A stretch of 64,000 nt of DNA. It comes from Isoetes taiwanensis. Its lineage: Eukaryota; Streptophyta; Lycopodiopsida; Isoetales; Isoetaceae. The stretch's first letter is position 1, and each line of letters begins with the position of its first letter. The notes beneath the pieces were generated by a model that ran no database searches, had not been told where the DNA came from, and saw only the letters and a program-made list of their open reading frames with translations. Of the stretch, positions 1 to 9,649 are shown piece by piece. The stretch is from NCBI GenBank assembly GCA_021234155.1, contig JAJEKV010000058.1, positions 5,714,600-5,778,599 on the forward strand. Direction: 5' to 3'. The translations under genes were made by a program, and so were the position numbers.

Positions 1-245
1 TACAATAGAATTATAGATAGAGCACTGGTTGGCTTCTTGACATAATAGGCCACCTCCATTCAAAATGATTGTTTATATCTGTGTCTTGTATATCAATTTA
101 TGTACCATCACGTTCACTCCTCGTACCAGCACAGAATTCTATATAAGCATATGCATTCAATGAGTGTCATTCATGCACACCATCAGACGACGCAGGGGAG
201 GTTATTTCTCATTTCCAAACCTCTACCTTTGGAAAACTCATGTAT

Positions 246-2737
246 CAAAACATATATAAAGCATTCACTTTGATTCTATTCTTCAAGATTCCTTGATGCT
301 CCATTGCATGCGTGCCAAATGTCAATTTTTTTTTTCGGGGAACATTTTTGCAATTTTGCGTTCTTGCATTTATTGAGGAGGAGTCACAGCCACGTTTTTG
401 CATTTTTCTAGTTAAAATATTTATTGAGGAGCCACAGCCCAGAATCTCCCCTTCTGACGCCATAGCCAATCATTTGGGAGCTCCAAATGATGCCAAATCC
501 GAGCTTCTGCCATCTTCCGCCAAGGAAAATCCTTCCAATGGCCCCGGAGGCAGCTCCAAGCAGGGATCAAAATGCGTGTCGATTTTTTTTCGCTCTTCCG
601 GGTTGAATATTTCCGGGATTTTGAACAATTCTGTCTTTGAATCTGTTTGATTCATGGTTTTTCAGCCGAAAAAATGCAATGAAGAAGAGAATCGTTTTGC
701 GTCCATATGGGAGCGGAGGCAAACCCCTTGAAGAAGTCCTTCCTTAGACATGTGGGCTTGGAGAAAATATGACCAAAACCCATCAAAGACTCGCCTTTAT
801 CCAGTGCGCCTATAGCCGAAAGCTTACAGATATTCTTTTTTTTTTGCTTTCCTAACCCAATTCCATCGTTTTTTGCATTTCTTTTGCCTTTCCGCCATAG
901 CCCACCTCGGGACTTCCTCCCACTTCTTTCATTCGTCATTAACTACTGCTCTAGCATATGCAGCATGTATATGTCTCTGTGGTAGATTCTTTTGATTATG
1001 TTTTGCAGTCAAATCTGCAGTCCCCACGATTATGTAATCTCTAGGTATGTCTTTTTAACTTAATAATCTCATTTCTCACACTCAATTCTTAAAACCCCAT
1101 TGCGAAATATTTATTCGCGGATTCTGATCTGGACTCTAAGTCTGTTGCATACCTTTGCCAAAGATAGACTGTATCCTTCTCTCAGAAGCAAAGTGAAAGA
1201 AGAACATCTTACAATGAAGCTCTGCATCCTGCCCAGGTCGTTGCTTTACATTAAATCACATGGAATAATTTTAGCTTCAGCTCTACTTTATCTTCACAGC
1301 ATTGAACACCCCGAAGCAGTTGCAAATAGGAAAGTTGCTTAAAATCTCCCATGAAATCTCCCAAAAAGCTCAAAATTTATGCCCTAAATTGTAAATTGCT
1401 GCTTGCACATTCTCTGCTCCGGGCAATCGTTGTTGCAAGGAGGATCTATCCATCCGGGAGCGGATCCCCGACCAAACCACCGAAATTCCTTGAAAACTTT
1501 CTAACCTCCCATATCGGCAAAAATCACCTAATTTAATGGAGATCAAAGGCATTTTTTTCTTGCCAATTACATGAGGATCACCTTTTTAGATTCACCTGCA
1601 CTAATCAAGAAAGGTTATATAGTTACTATTCAAGAGAGCGTGCAAAAAAAAAACCGGCCGATTCGTGGTTGCGACTTCTCAAATACATAGCCAAGACCAT
1701 CATTAATGGATCTTCTCGTCATCAATTCCCAGCTTTTCTTTGGTTTTATGCAATTCTGAGTTATAACTGTTAAAATAGACCGGCCTCTAAGTTTTTCTCG
1801 ATTAATCCATTTGCTCCACGAAGATTTCTATGGTATTTGTCCACTAATCATTCGGTTCTTATGAAATCGTTTTCATCTCCTCATCCTCCGGCCTTGCCAT
1901 GAATCGAGAGGTACATTCATTCATAATAAAAGCACGGGCATTCGGCAACTCTCTTATTAGCAGCTTTTCCGTGTTCCATGTATTAAGAAGAATGGCGACG
2001 GCCTTTATTTGCAAGACTGAGTTTGTTTCCAAGTTGTGGATTTTACGATTTAGAGTAAGAAGTCGCTTTTTGAAGCATCTCGAACCGGATCTTCAAGGTT
2101 TGAAGGTAAGACGCTTGTTGCTATCTAAGTTATAGCAGCGATTTACTTAGAACCAAGCCACGAGATTTAGGGTCCAAGCCCGAGGTTTGGCATCCGAAAC
2201 AAAGCGATTTTCATAGCGAGTCATTAATCATGGCGTTACGTAACTTGATTTCGCCATTTTGCTTGTGATACTATTAAAATAGTTGTGCTCATTATTATCC
2301 CCGATTTGGCAACACAAGGGCATTTGGCAACACAAGACAAACAACAAATCATGTCTGTAAAACACTCTTTGCCATCTCCAATGATCCATTTTATAATTGG
2401 ATTAGTCGCTCTTATCTTGCCCTTGGGTTTGGGACTAATGAAATGATAACAAATAAAGATGCCTTTAATAGCCTCTGAGGAAACTTAATACATGGAGAGT
2501 GGCAAAATATTACGAGAATGATAGGATGCTTACATTCAGTTCCCCCGGAACCATATGTCTTGGAAGGAAAAGGCAACAAAACATATGGCTATCTTGCAGT
2601 TCAATTCTCGCGACTATTGTAAAAGCTGAACTATCACAAATCTCAAACTAGATAATATCCCAGGAACATATCATAAGTCTCATTGATAGGGTTGGAAGAA
2701 GAGCGTTAAGCGTGCCTTGGCGCGCAAGTAAATTCTT
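246..2737. other. 2.49-kb segment present only in copy 1
   Basis: Copy 1 runs ...CTCATGTAT then this segment then TGTATTAAATAATT, while copy 2 joins CTCATGTAT to ATTAAATAATT directly near 58,714. The two edges share TGTAT, so the segment is either an insertion with a 5-bp target duplication or a microhomology deletion in copy 2. No inverted or long terminal repeats are visible. Inside are only short reading frames and AT-rich sequence. Confidence 0.8.
400..939 (-). CDS. Two adjoining unidentified minus-strand reading frames
   Basis: A 95-codon frame with a real ATG at 939 is basic at its N terminus (repeated RK, GK and KKK clusters) and ends at 652. A second frame in another phase starts with ATG at 655 and runs to about 408, through an acidic stretch containing PEERKKIDTHFDPC. 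I recognise no family. The pair could be one gene with a frameshift, a fragment, or chance. It lies inside the segment missing from the second duplication copy, so it is dispensable there. Confidence 0.2.
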
Positions 2738-3059
2738 GTATTAAATAATTACTATGCACTATGTGCACCGCATTGCTTGTGATAGGTCTCAACAAATTTA
2801 TCAAAAACACAAAGTTTTACTTTGTTAAACCGGTTCTTCCTTTGCATATTTGTAATTCATGTATAGATAATTAAAGTCAAAAGCTTTTACATGTTTGCAT
2901 GGTTCTTACCCTAATGAAGTTCTTGAACAAGATATGGATTCTTTATTTGAAGTTATTTTAATTTCTTCCTTTGTTTCACGTAATATGTCGAAGTTACATA
3001 CGAGAACAACAATAAGGTCCTCTATGAAAAAATTGCTGCCAAAAGAAGTCAACTTGCCT

Positions 3060-3321
3060 TAGCGCGGGTTCTCAATCAAGGAAGCGATGTTGCATCCATT
3101 CCCGCACGCGCCGAAGCTCAATAATCTGAAGGAGAATGTCTCAGCACTGGCTTTGCTCCTTTCCCATGAGGATATGGAGGGGAATGAGGGGGTTGTACCT
3201 CATGATCTTGTTGTTGGTGAGATATATGGTGATGCATTCATGTCATCAACATGGAGACATGGAAGTACACCACCACTTTCTGTTTGACAATGTGTTGAAA
3301 AGTGAAGTCATAGCTACATAA
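3060..3321 (+). CDS. Small unidentified reading frame conserved in both duplication copies
   Basis: Both copies encode KLNN(L/Q)KENVS, then ALLLSHEDMEG, then VVPHDLVVGEIYGDAFMSST, then a His-rich HHH segment and a stop after SEVIAT. In this copy the frame is broken by one-base differences around 3,180 and 3,255. The copy at 59,033-59,293 reads through as about 86 codons. I do not recognise the family. It may be an exon of a larger degraded gene. Confidence 0.3.
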
Positions 3322-3329
3322 GAATGAGC

Positions 3330-4590
3330 ATCAGAGTCTGACCCACGTATGACCAACGTATAATGCGGAGCACATGGAGTAAGCTTGACCTAATCACATA
3401 ATACCCAAGAATTTGCCCACAATAGAGAAATCTGATATTAACCAGCATGCAATGAATGTTGTGAAAGAAATTCTCTGCCATAATTTCTAACGCTATGGTT
3501 TAGAAACTGAAGCAGGAATTTGTCAGAAAGTTTGTTTTCAGGAGAAAGCTCTACATGGTAGGACCAGAGAGGATAGATTTCAACTAGTGTTCAAGGTTCA
3601 GTTGGCATAGCTCTTGGGTGCTACAAATCCAGAGAAATATATGTTGGAGTATTTGGCTGCAACGGATTGCTGTATTCATTCCTACTTTTTCAAAATTCTA
3701 TAAGCATCTATCTATGATTGTGCTCTATACGGTTCAAAGGATATCTAATTGTTGTTATACTTTCGCCCACAGGATACTCTTTTCCTCTTAGTATTATGCA
3801 TCAATGCAATTATGATATTGATCTAGGTAAAATAACATGTTCATACTTGATTTATCTTCAATTGATTTGTATATTTGCAAAATGGAGGAGAAGCAGAAAA
3901 ATCATCACATTTCCTTGGATCTAGATCTTGAGTATACTTGGCATATGGTTCCATTTCTCACTCATTATAATATCTTCTTGAGCAATATTCAATGTCTTCT
4001 CACCCAAATCCGTTGTTTTCCCTATTCCTCTGTTAGGAGCCAAGCTTCCTTTTGAGCCACCAGATTGAACCAACCCTGAGATCTCAGAACTCGCCAGAAT
4101 TCTTGTCGCAGCATAGCATAGCATGAACAATCTCGCAATATAGCATGAATAGGGCAGAGGACGCTTGTTCTTTAGAATCTGGCTGCACATGAAGGGGCGC
4201 GATGGCGCCAGATTGGTGAGCCCCTGAAGGCCTGCGATGGCAAAATAAGCTATAGAAGCTTCTTCCTACTGCCCGCCATCGCCAACAGCTAGGCGTCTGG
4301 TTCTACCAAGAGATGGAGCAAAAGAAATAAAACATGGCATGTCAATAAACCCCAGCGAGACCATGGCAGCGGATTTCATAAAAAAGTAAAATACAGATGA
4401 TTGAGGATGGGGAGAAAATAACAATTTTTTTGTAGGCGGACGAAAAAAAGGAAACTAGTTTATATATGTTCAGACAGAAATATACTATGGTTATGGCATA
4501 ATTTTTTATTATTGTCAGTACTTTAGCTAAGGGGATGCTTGATGATCCCCTATGTTGTATGACGTATTATTTGCCAGGGGAGATGTTGGG
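3330..4590. other. Non-coding stretch without recognised features
   Basis: Only short shadow frames occur here. A near-identical copy lies at 59,300-60,570. Near 4,190-4,290 there is a GC-richer patch in which the two copies disagree at several CTG/CAG words. Confidence 0.6.
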
Positions 4591-4599
4591 TGATATCTC

Positions 4600-5030
4600 C
4601 TTTTTTTTTTGTCTTCTCCCTTTCTTTGAGGGAGAGAGTGTTGAATTTGATATGTTTGTTTAGGTGTGTCGGAGTTTTGGTGCATGGGTTTTGAGCTCTC
4701 TTTCTTTTTTTTTTTTTCTTTTGTGTTGGGGATGAGGGAGAAAGGCGGGATTGGATTTGATGTGTTTACTCTCTTTTGAACTCACTCTTTTCGAACTCTG
4801 CGCTATCGCTTTCGAACTCTCTAGCCTCGATTTCGGCTTCTCTGCAATCTACGCTATTCTCGATTCTCGGCTTTCGGCTTCTTTCTGCTATTGCAACCGG
4901 GCTATTCAAATTCTCGGCTTCTTCTTGGCTTCTATTGTAAATTTCGATTTCTATTTCAAATCTCTCTGGGGAGAGGAATATCATTTGCTAATTAGTTAAT
5001 TTCTCTCGTTCTAGTGCATTACACATGGTG
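4600..5030 (+). promoter_or_regulatory. Pyrimidine-rich leader with CTCGGCTTCT-type repeats
   Basis: Poly-T (10 bases at 4,601; 28 bases at 60,573 in copy 2) is followed by TTCGAACTCT and CTCGGCTTCT repeats on the plus strand, ending just before an ATG near 5,025 (61,022 in copy 2). The same CTCGGCTTCT words form a longer leader at 47,560-48,200 in element B, in front of its phosphatase gene. I infer a shared 5' leader or promoter module. The strand bias of pyrimidines fits a 5' untranslated region. Confidence 0.45.
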
Positions 5031-5200
5031 ATTCTCGTTCAACTATACTTCCTTTGGGCGACAATCAACGGCTGGACCCTATACAAGATACTACTAAATT
5101 GTGTTGTTCAAAACCTACAAAGAGAGGTGGACAAGGCATACAAAGAGAGGTGGACAAGCTTGGGATATTTTGAAGGGTGCTTTTGATTGCTTTAGTCACT
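5025..5200 (+). CDS. Short 5' reading frame after the leader, unidentified
   Basis: Copy 2 (61,022-61,210) reads MADSRSTILPLDDNQRW and then YKILLNCVVQNLQ. The same sequence in this copy is shifted by an indel near 5,070. A 19-bp direct duplication (ACAAAGAGAGGTGGACAAG) occurs at about 5,108-5,160. The frame overlaps the 3' end of the minus-strand ParB-methyltransferase gene, so only one of the two can be intact here. It may be the first exon of a lost plus-strand gene. Confidence 0.3.
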
Positions 5201-5269
5201 TGAGTCGGTCGTAGCTCAAGTTGGGCTTGACAAAGGTGACACCACTGAACGTCACTTCACGTTTATTGT

Positions 5270-7483
5270 TACATAGTCGACATATCTTGGAATTCTTTGA
5301 TATTTCTTTTGCTCTCCCATCCTTGTTCTTCATAAGCCCCAAGGGAAACATGGGAGCTCTCTTGTATCTGGCTCTGACTGTACAAACAGTTTGGCAAATG
5401 CGCTGATCTGAGGAACATGACTATGTGGTACACTTTTGCTTGTGTCATGCCTGCAACTCTGCTAAAAAAATCTGTATATTTTTTTACATCCCACAGCGTC
5501 GTAAAACTACGCATGTCAACGAAAATCATGGTTGCATTTTCTGACACCGGTGCAGACACAAGGATGCCAGTTTTTGTGACGTGCTGCACGGTGTTTTTCT
5601 TCTCTTTCATTTTTTTGGCTTCTTCTGGCCTCATTATAGCAATAATAGCTTCCAAAAAAACTGTTGAAAGATTACCTTGAACTGCTTCTTTATTATAGTT
5701 CGCTTTAATATATTCAAAATCTGTGTCTGCTATATCCAGGAGTCGTTGTTCAGACAGCTCTGGAAAACATGAAGCCATCTCTTCAAAATTCTTGTATTGC
5801 TTATCTGAAACAGAATTGGCATATGATAACACTTCACGACGCATGAGTGAAAGTGTTCTGATGTCTAAAGCCCTCTGACGGCAATCAAAACGTCCTGCAT
5901 ATCCTTGCTGCACTTTCAAAAAAACTTTGCCCTGTAAGATTTCGTCCATCAATTGGCTTACCTCAGCATTGTTCATTCCTCGTAGGTTTCTTAGGAACGT
6001 CTTGTTGAAAAACTCCTTTGACGGTTTCTCTGGTAATTCCCCCTGATCCTCAGTTAGCTTTCGAGCTGCCCATTTATTGACAACATCTACGAGCTTAGAC
6101 CATGATTCTTCTTGCATAAATAGGAACTGCTTTTCATCCTTAAGTTCCTTAACCTTCAAGGTTGTGGTAGCCACCTCGACAAAATCCTGTACAGAAGTGC
6201 TGGTTAGGATCACGACAGTGATTTTCCTGAACAAAAAAACGAAAAACATACCTTCCACGCGGATGTCACTGCAGTTCCTGTTGGCCCTTGTGGAGGACAT
6301 CCGAATGCCTTGTGCTGGTTTCTTAGTTGTTGGAGCTTTTCAATGAGTGGTTCTTTGTATACTGTTTCTGCGATTACATCGTTGCACTGTATAGAAATCT
6401 GAATGTATTCCTTGTTGGAGAGGTTCCCATTTAACACACGACTTCTTCTTTTTGCATATGCTTTCGCAAATTCCAGTCTTTGTTCGACATTACCCATGTA
6501 AGTGCATAGAAACTGTGCAGCAAAGATGCTGTGATTTCCAGAAATAATAAAGAATTTCTTGTTCAACAGTTCTTCAGGGCGGGACCAAGTGACTAATTTC
6601 CTGCATGGACAGCATATTGATATAAAACCAATAATACAAGCGAGAAATGAATATGATATAACTGACCTTGTTACTGGATCGAATGGAATGACATCAGCAG
6701 GTGTAAGAACCTCCGTTGGATATTTTTTGAAGCTCTTTATCAGGGTCTGGACATGGTCATTCGAGCGAACTCTATGTGTCATATTTGCGGGAGCTGGCTC
6801 GCAATCGAAAATACTGACCTTCTGGAACCAGTTTACATCCATTGGGTAATACCTTTTGAACTCTTCGAGTTTAGAGGCTGTCTCCTGAGCGAGTTTCTTT
6901 TCTTCATCTGGATTAAACTTTAATTCTTCGGGCACTCGCGCAGCAGTTGGCCAGGTCAACATACAGCTAGTAGCTGTTGGTATGGTGGACGAGGAAGGAG
7001 TAGAAGATGTCGAAGGTTGCGCACTGTCATCCGTGTTCAGCTTTGGAAGCTTGATTTTGAATGTCCTTATCTTCTTTGCTGGCTGTTCTTCTATTGCCTC
7101 AGAGTCTCTGGCGGGAGGTGGCATAAGCGCAACCGGTGAAGGGGTTCGACAACGGCGGGAACAACCAATATTTCTTTGGGGATAACCTCCATGGGGAGTA
7201 CAGTATCCTTTGAAGTGGATGGTTAAGCCTATAGCGCCCGGAGGGGCCACGGATCTCTTCTTGGCAGCGGCTCACGAGCCGGTTGGTGTCCATTCTTGAA
7301 GGCAATTTGTTGTCCTTAGTAGCCTTCAAAGCGGCCGAAGGAGGTTTCTTATCCATGAAAAGACCCTTTACGCACATACTAAATCAACAAGTATATCCTT
7401 GTTACACTTTATACCAGACAAGCTCAACGAATCATATGATGGCAGTATCCACCCAAATCCCTTTGATGAGTATCTTCCACGCT
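5270..7483 (-). CDS. ParB/sulfiredoxin-like domain plus DNA methyltransferase-like protein (element D, copy 1)
   Basis: Read from 7,483 downward: an exon after a TTTGCAG acceptor, a Pro/Ser/Thr-rich linker with a basic patch (AKKIRTFKIKLPK), then a ParB-like core. The core has MTHRVRSNDHV..LIKSFKKYP (box I-like) and FFIISGNHSIFAAQFL, whose GNHS..A corresponds to the G-H-R/S box II of ParB. Two short introns are visible: 6,601-6,674 (74 bp) and 6,187-6,251 (65 bp), both GT/AG. A helical middle region (ESWSKLVDVVNKW to EILQGKVFLKVQ) aligns with element C. The last part (ATMIFVDMRSFTTLWDVKKY..FFSRVAGM) resembles the front half of a beta-class DNA methyltransferase, without a clear DPPY. The glycine-rich SAM motif is not visible before sequence identity to a methyltransferase ends. 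The start codon is not located. ParB identity is fairly sure; the methyltransferase part rests on homology to elements A1 and C. Confidence 0.65.
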
Positions 7484-7778
7484 GCAAATAATTGCATCCT
7501 GTACATTATTTTTGGTGCCTTCCCACATAGCAATAACTATTCCTAGTTGTTAAGTAATCTTACGGACCCTTGCGGTCTGAAGAGCGAACACAAATCCTTT
7601 TCGGGCGGTCTCGACCACATGTGGTTTGGCTTGCAAAATTTCCACACACCACTTCCAGCTTCTATCAGGTGTTACGATCTAATCGGTTCTACGTTGGGAC
7701 CGCGGAAAAGATCCAGCGCTGCAATAATAATTGAACACAGGTTAGATACACTAGTTAGTGGAAGAAGTTGCTCATGAA

Positions 7779-7964
7779 GATCGCGGCCGCGATCCGGTTG
7801 AGCACTAGCCAGCTAAGATCTAAGTCGCTAACGGCGGTATCTCACCATTGTGCTCGTAAGAAATGCGGCCGCGTATGGTCACCACAATCGCGGCCGCGAT
7901 TGTTGTAAGCACTACTTTCCCAAAAAGAAGAAAGGTCATGGTCGCAACTATCGCGGTCGCGATC
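7779..7964. repeat. Cluster of GC-rich palindromes (ATCGCGGCCGCGAT)
   Basis: Four palindromes lie just upstream of the element D gene: GATCGCGGCCGCGATC at 7,779-7,794, ATGCGGCCGCGTAT at 7,863-7,876, the perfect 20-mer ACAATCGCGGCCGCGATTGT at 7,884-7,903, and an imperfect one near 7,949-7,964. All four recur at 63,780-63,966. Element B has related AAATCGCG..CGCGATTT palindromes. Binding sites for an element-encoded protein are an inference. Confidence 0.75.
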
Positions 7965-8178
7965 CTGTCGACCATCTAACTATCCTAAAAGACATAATAA
8001 CGGCTAAAGGCGACGACTATGCTAAACAAAATCGTGAAAAATACCTTCTCTCGAGGGCGGCGAACGGGACATGATGGCTTCGAAATAGTTGAAGGCGCTT
8101 CGAATTTTTCTTGAAGGCGGCAAGTCAGCCGGAATCGCGATGTGATCGAGAAAAGAAGGGTTTCATTTTTATAGGAAC

Positions 8179-8310
8179 CGCCATTATGGCCAGGGCATTT
8201 ATGACGGGAGGCGTAATTATGACCGGCGGCGTAATTATGAGGGGCGGCGTCATTATGACAAGCATTTATGACAGCGGCGTCATTATGGCGGGACGGCGTC
8301 ATTATATGGC
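8179..8310 (+). repeat. Tandem array of GGCGTCATTATGAC units
   Basis: Six degenerate units of 14-19 bp follow one another (starts near 8,179, 8,210, 8,227, 8,246, 8,276 and 8,295) with the consensus GGCGT(A/C)ATTATGAC. The array lies between the D palindromes and the start of element A1. The window ends before the equivalent part of copy 2. Confidence 0.75.
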
Positions 8311-8411
8311 GACATATTCCCCATTTATCCAAATATCCGCCCGTCAAAAGCGTCTGGGAAAGTGACTCACGAGAATTTGTGTCGGGGAGGGAATTTGCGA
8401 CCCCATGGAAA

Positions 8412-8510
8412 GGACAACAAATCACCCACGGACGCGTCGGTTTTAATTGGATAGGGGCGGGGACAACAAATCACCCGCGACGCGTCAATTTTAATTGGAT
8501 AGGGACGAGG
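8412..8510 (+). repeat. 49-bp direct repeat, two copies
   Basis: GGACAACAAATCACCC begins at 8,412 and again at 8,461. Each unit continues through an ACGCGTC site and TTTTAATTGGATAGGG. Period 49 bp. Confidence 0.8.
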
Positions 8511-8518
8511 GACAATCG

Positions 8519-8822
8519 GCAAGCACATTCATTAAATTGTGTTTTCATTTAAATTGCCCCTCGGAAGGACATTGTTTTGAAATTCAAATGCAATTCATGG
8601 AGTGGAAAGACCCTACAAGACTTTCATTGTAGCAAAGCTTGGGAAGGAGTCTCTCGAGGCACTGGAGTGAAAACATCACAGTGCTCGAATGAAATTGAAG
8701 GTGTGGTGGATTCAAAGGCGCTCGTCTGAATTTGAAGGCAACTAAGCATATTTTACGTTCTTGAATTCATGAAGGCCAAAGGCAGGGCAAGCACATTCAT
8801 TAAATTGTGTTTTCATTTAAAT
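8519..8822 (+). repeat. 36-bp direct repeats 268 bp apart
   Basis: GCAAGCACATTCATTAAATT and the following 16 bases occur at 8,519-8,554 and again at 8,787-8,822. The repeats flank a non-coding stretch. They could mark a small insertion or an old duplication. No terminal structure is visible inside. Confidence 0.7.
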
Positions 8823-9649
8823 CTACCACATGCACACCTTCTTTGTGTCGGATTAAATCAAATCCGTTTTAATTTGGGAATGAAGATTGCCTCTCTTAAC
8901 AAGTCTGAGATGTTCTTGTTCTTAGGCGTTGATGTGATTCATCTTCCCTCGATGCGGTTCATCCTTACGGCACAACTAGTAGTCGTCCAGGATCATGAAG
9001 GCGATCTTCGCAACATATTCTAGACTAAGGTACCTATAAATGCTGCGGATGTAACTAGCGGTTGCACGCAAATAGACACTTGTCTTATTGACTCGGGTCT
9101 TAACACATGTCTTCTTTAGGGCGTCGACACAACCCACAGGGGTGCTCACCCGGTCAGCGGTCGCGATCACCGCTAACTCTTGAGTCTTGCTTGAAGGAGG
9201 TTTATCACGTGGCTTCTAACAAGATTGCGTATTAAGCGAGGGTAAATCATCGAAACAAGAGCAAAAGGAATATTCCTTAAAGATTCTTTTTTTTTACAAA
9301 AAGGGGTAAAATGAGGTAAAAAAAGTTGCATGAAATTCACCCAAATGACAAGTTTTTTTTTGTGGAGCGAAAAGAATTGACTTTTTTAAAGTGACACTTT
9401 TCTTAGCAAATAGAATGTTCTTGAAGTATGTTTTTGAGAGAAACTCTAATTTCAAAGGATAAAATGTTTAACAAAAATTGAAGTAAAGTCACGTAAGCGT
9501 CTTTGTAGTATTCTCAAAATTTGAAGATAAAATCTTCATATTCACATGCAAAATTCTGATCTTTTTCTAAGACTTCGGTTATGTGCAAAAGTATGAGGAG
9601 TGATGAAGGAGGGATCGAGCGTCATCATATTCTCATCTCCTTCACTTCT

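Larger units (their letters stand above)
1..7990. repeat. Segmental duplication, copy 1
   Basis: Positions 1-245 match 58,469-58,713 and positions 2,738-7,990 match 58,715-64,000 almost base for base in the same orientation. Large stretches, for example 3,440-4,130 against 59,410-60,110, are nearly identical. Most differences fall at CAG/CTG words or in homopolymers. In the second copy the unit follows a kinase gene directly, so another kinase copy probably lies just before this window. A true tandem duplication and two haplotypes placed in series by the assembler both fit. Confidence 0.93.

Noticed and set aside
4751-4999. Open frames on both strands in the leader (and at 47.6-48.2 kb)
   Set aside because: They arise from low-complexity pyrimidine repeats free of stop codons; no domain and no conservation of frame between copies.
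7779-7903. NotI-containing palindromes as cloning-vector residue
   Set aside because: They occur in two copies 56 kb apart within longer, unrelated palindromes, and no vector backbone is seen.
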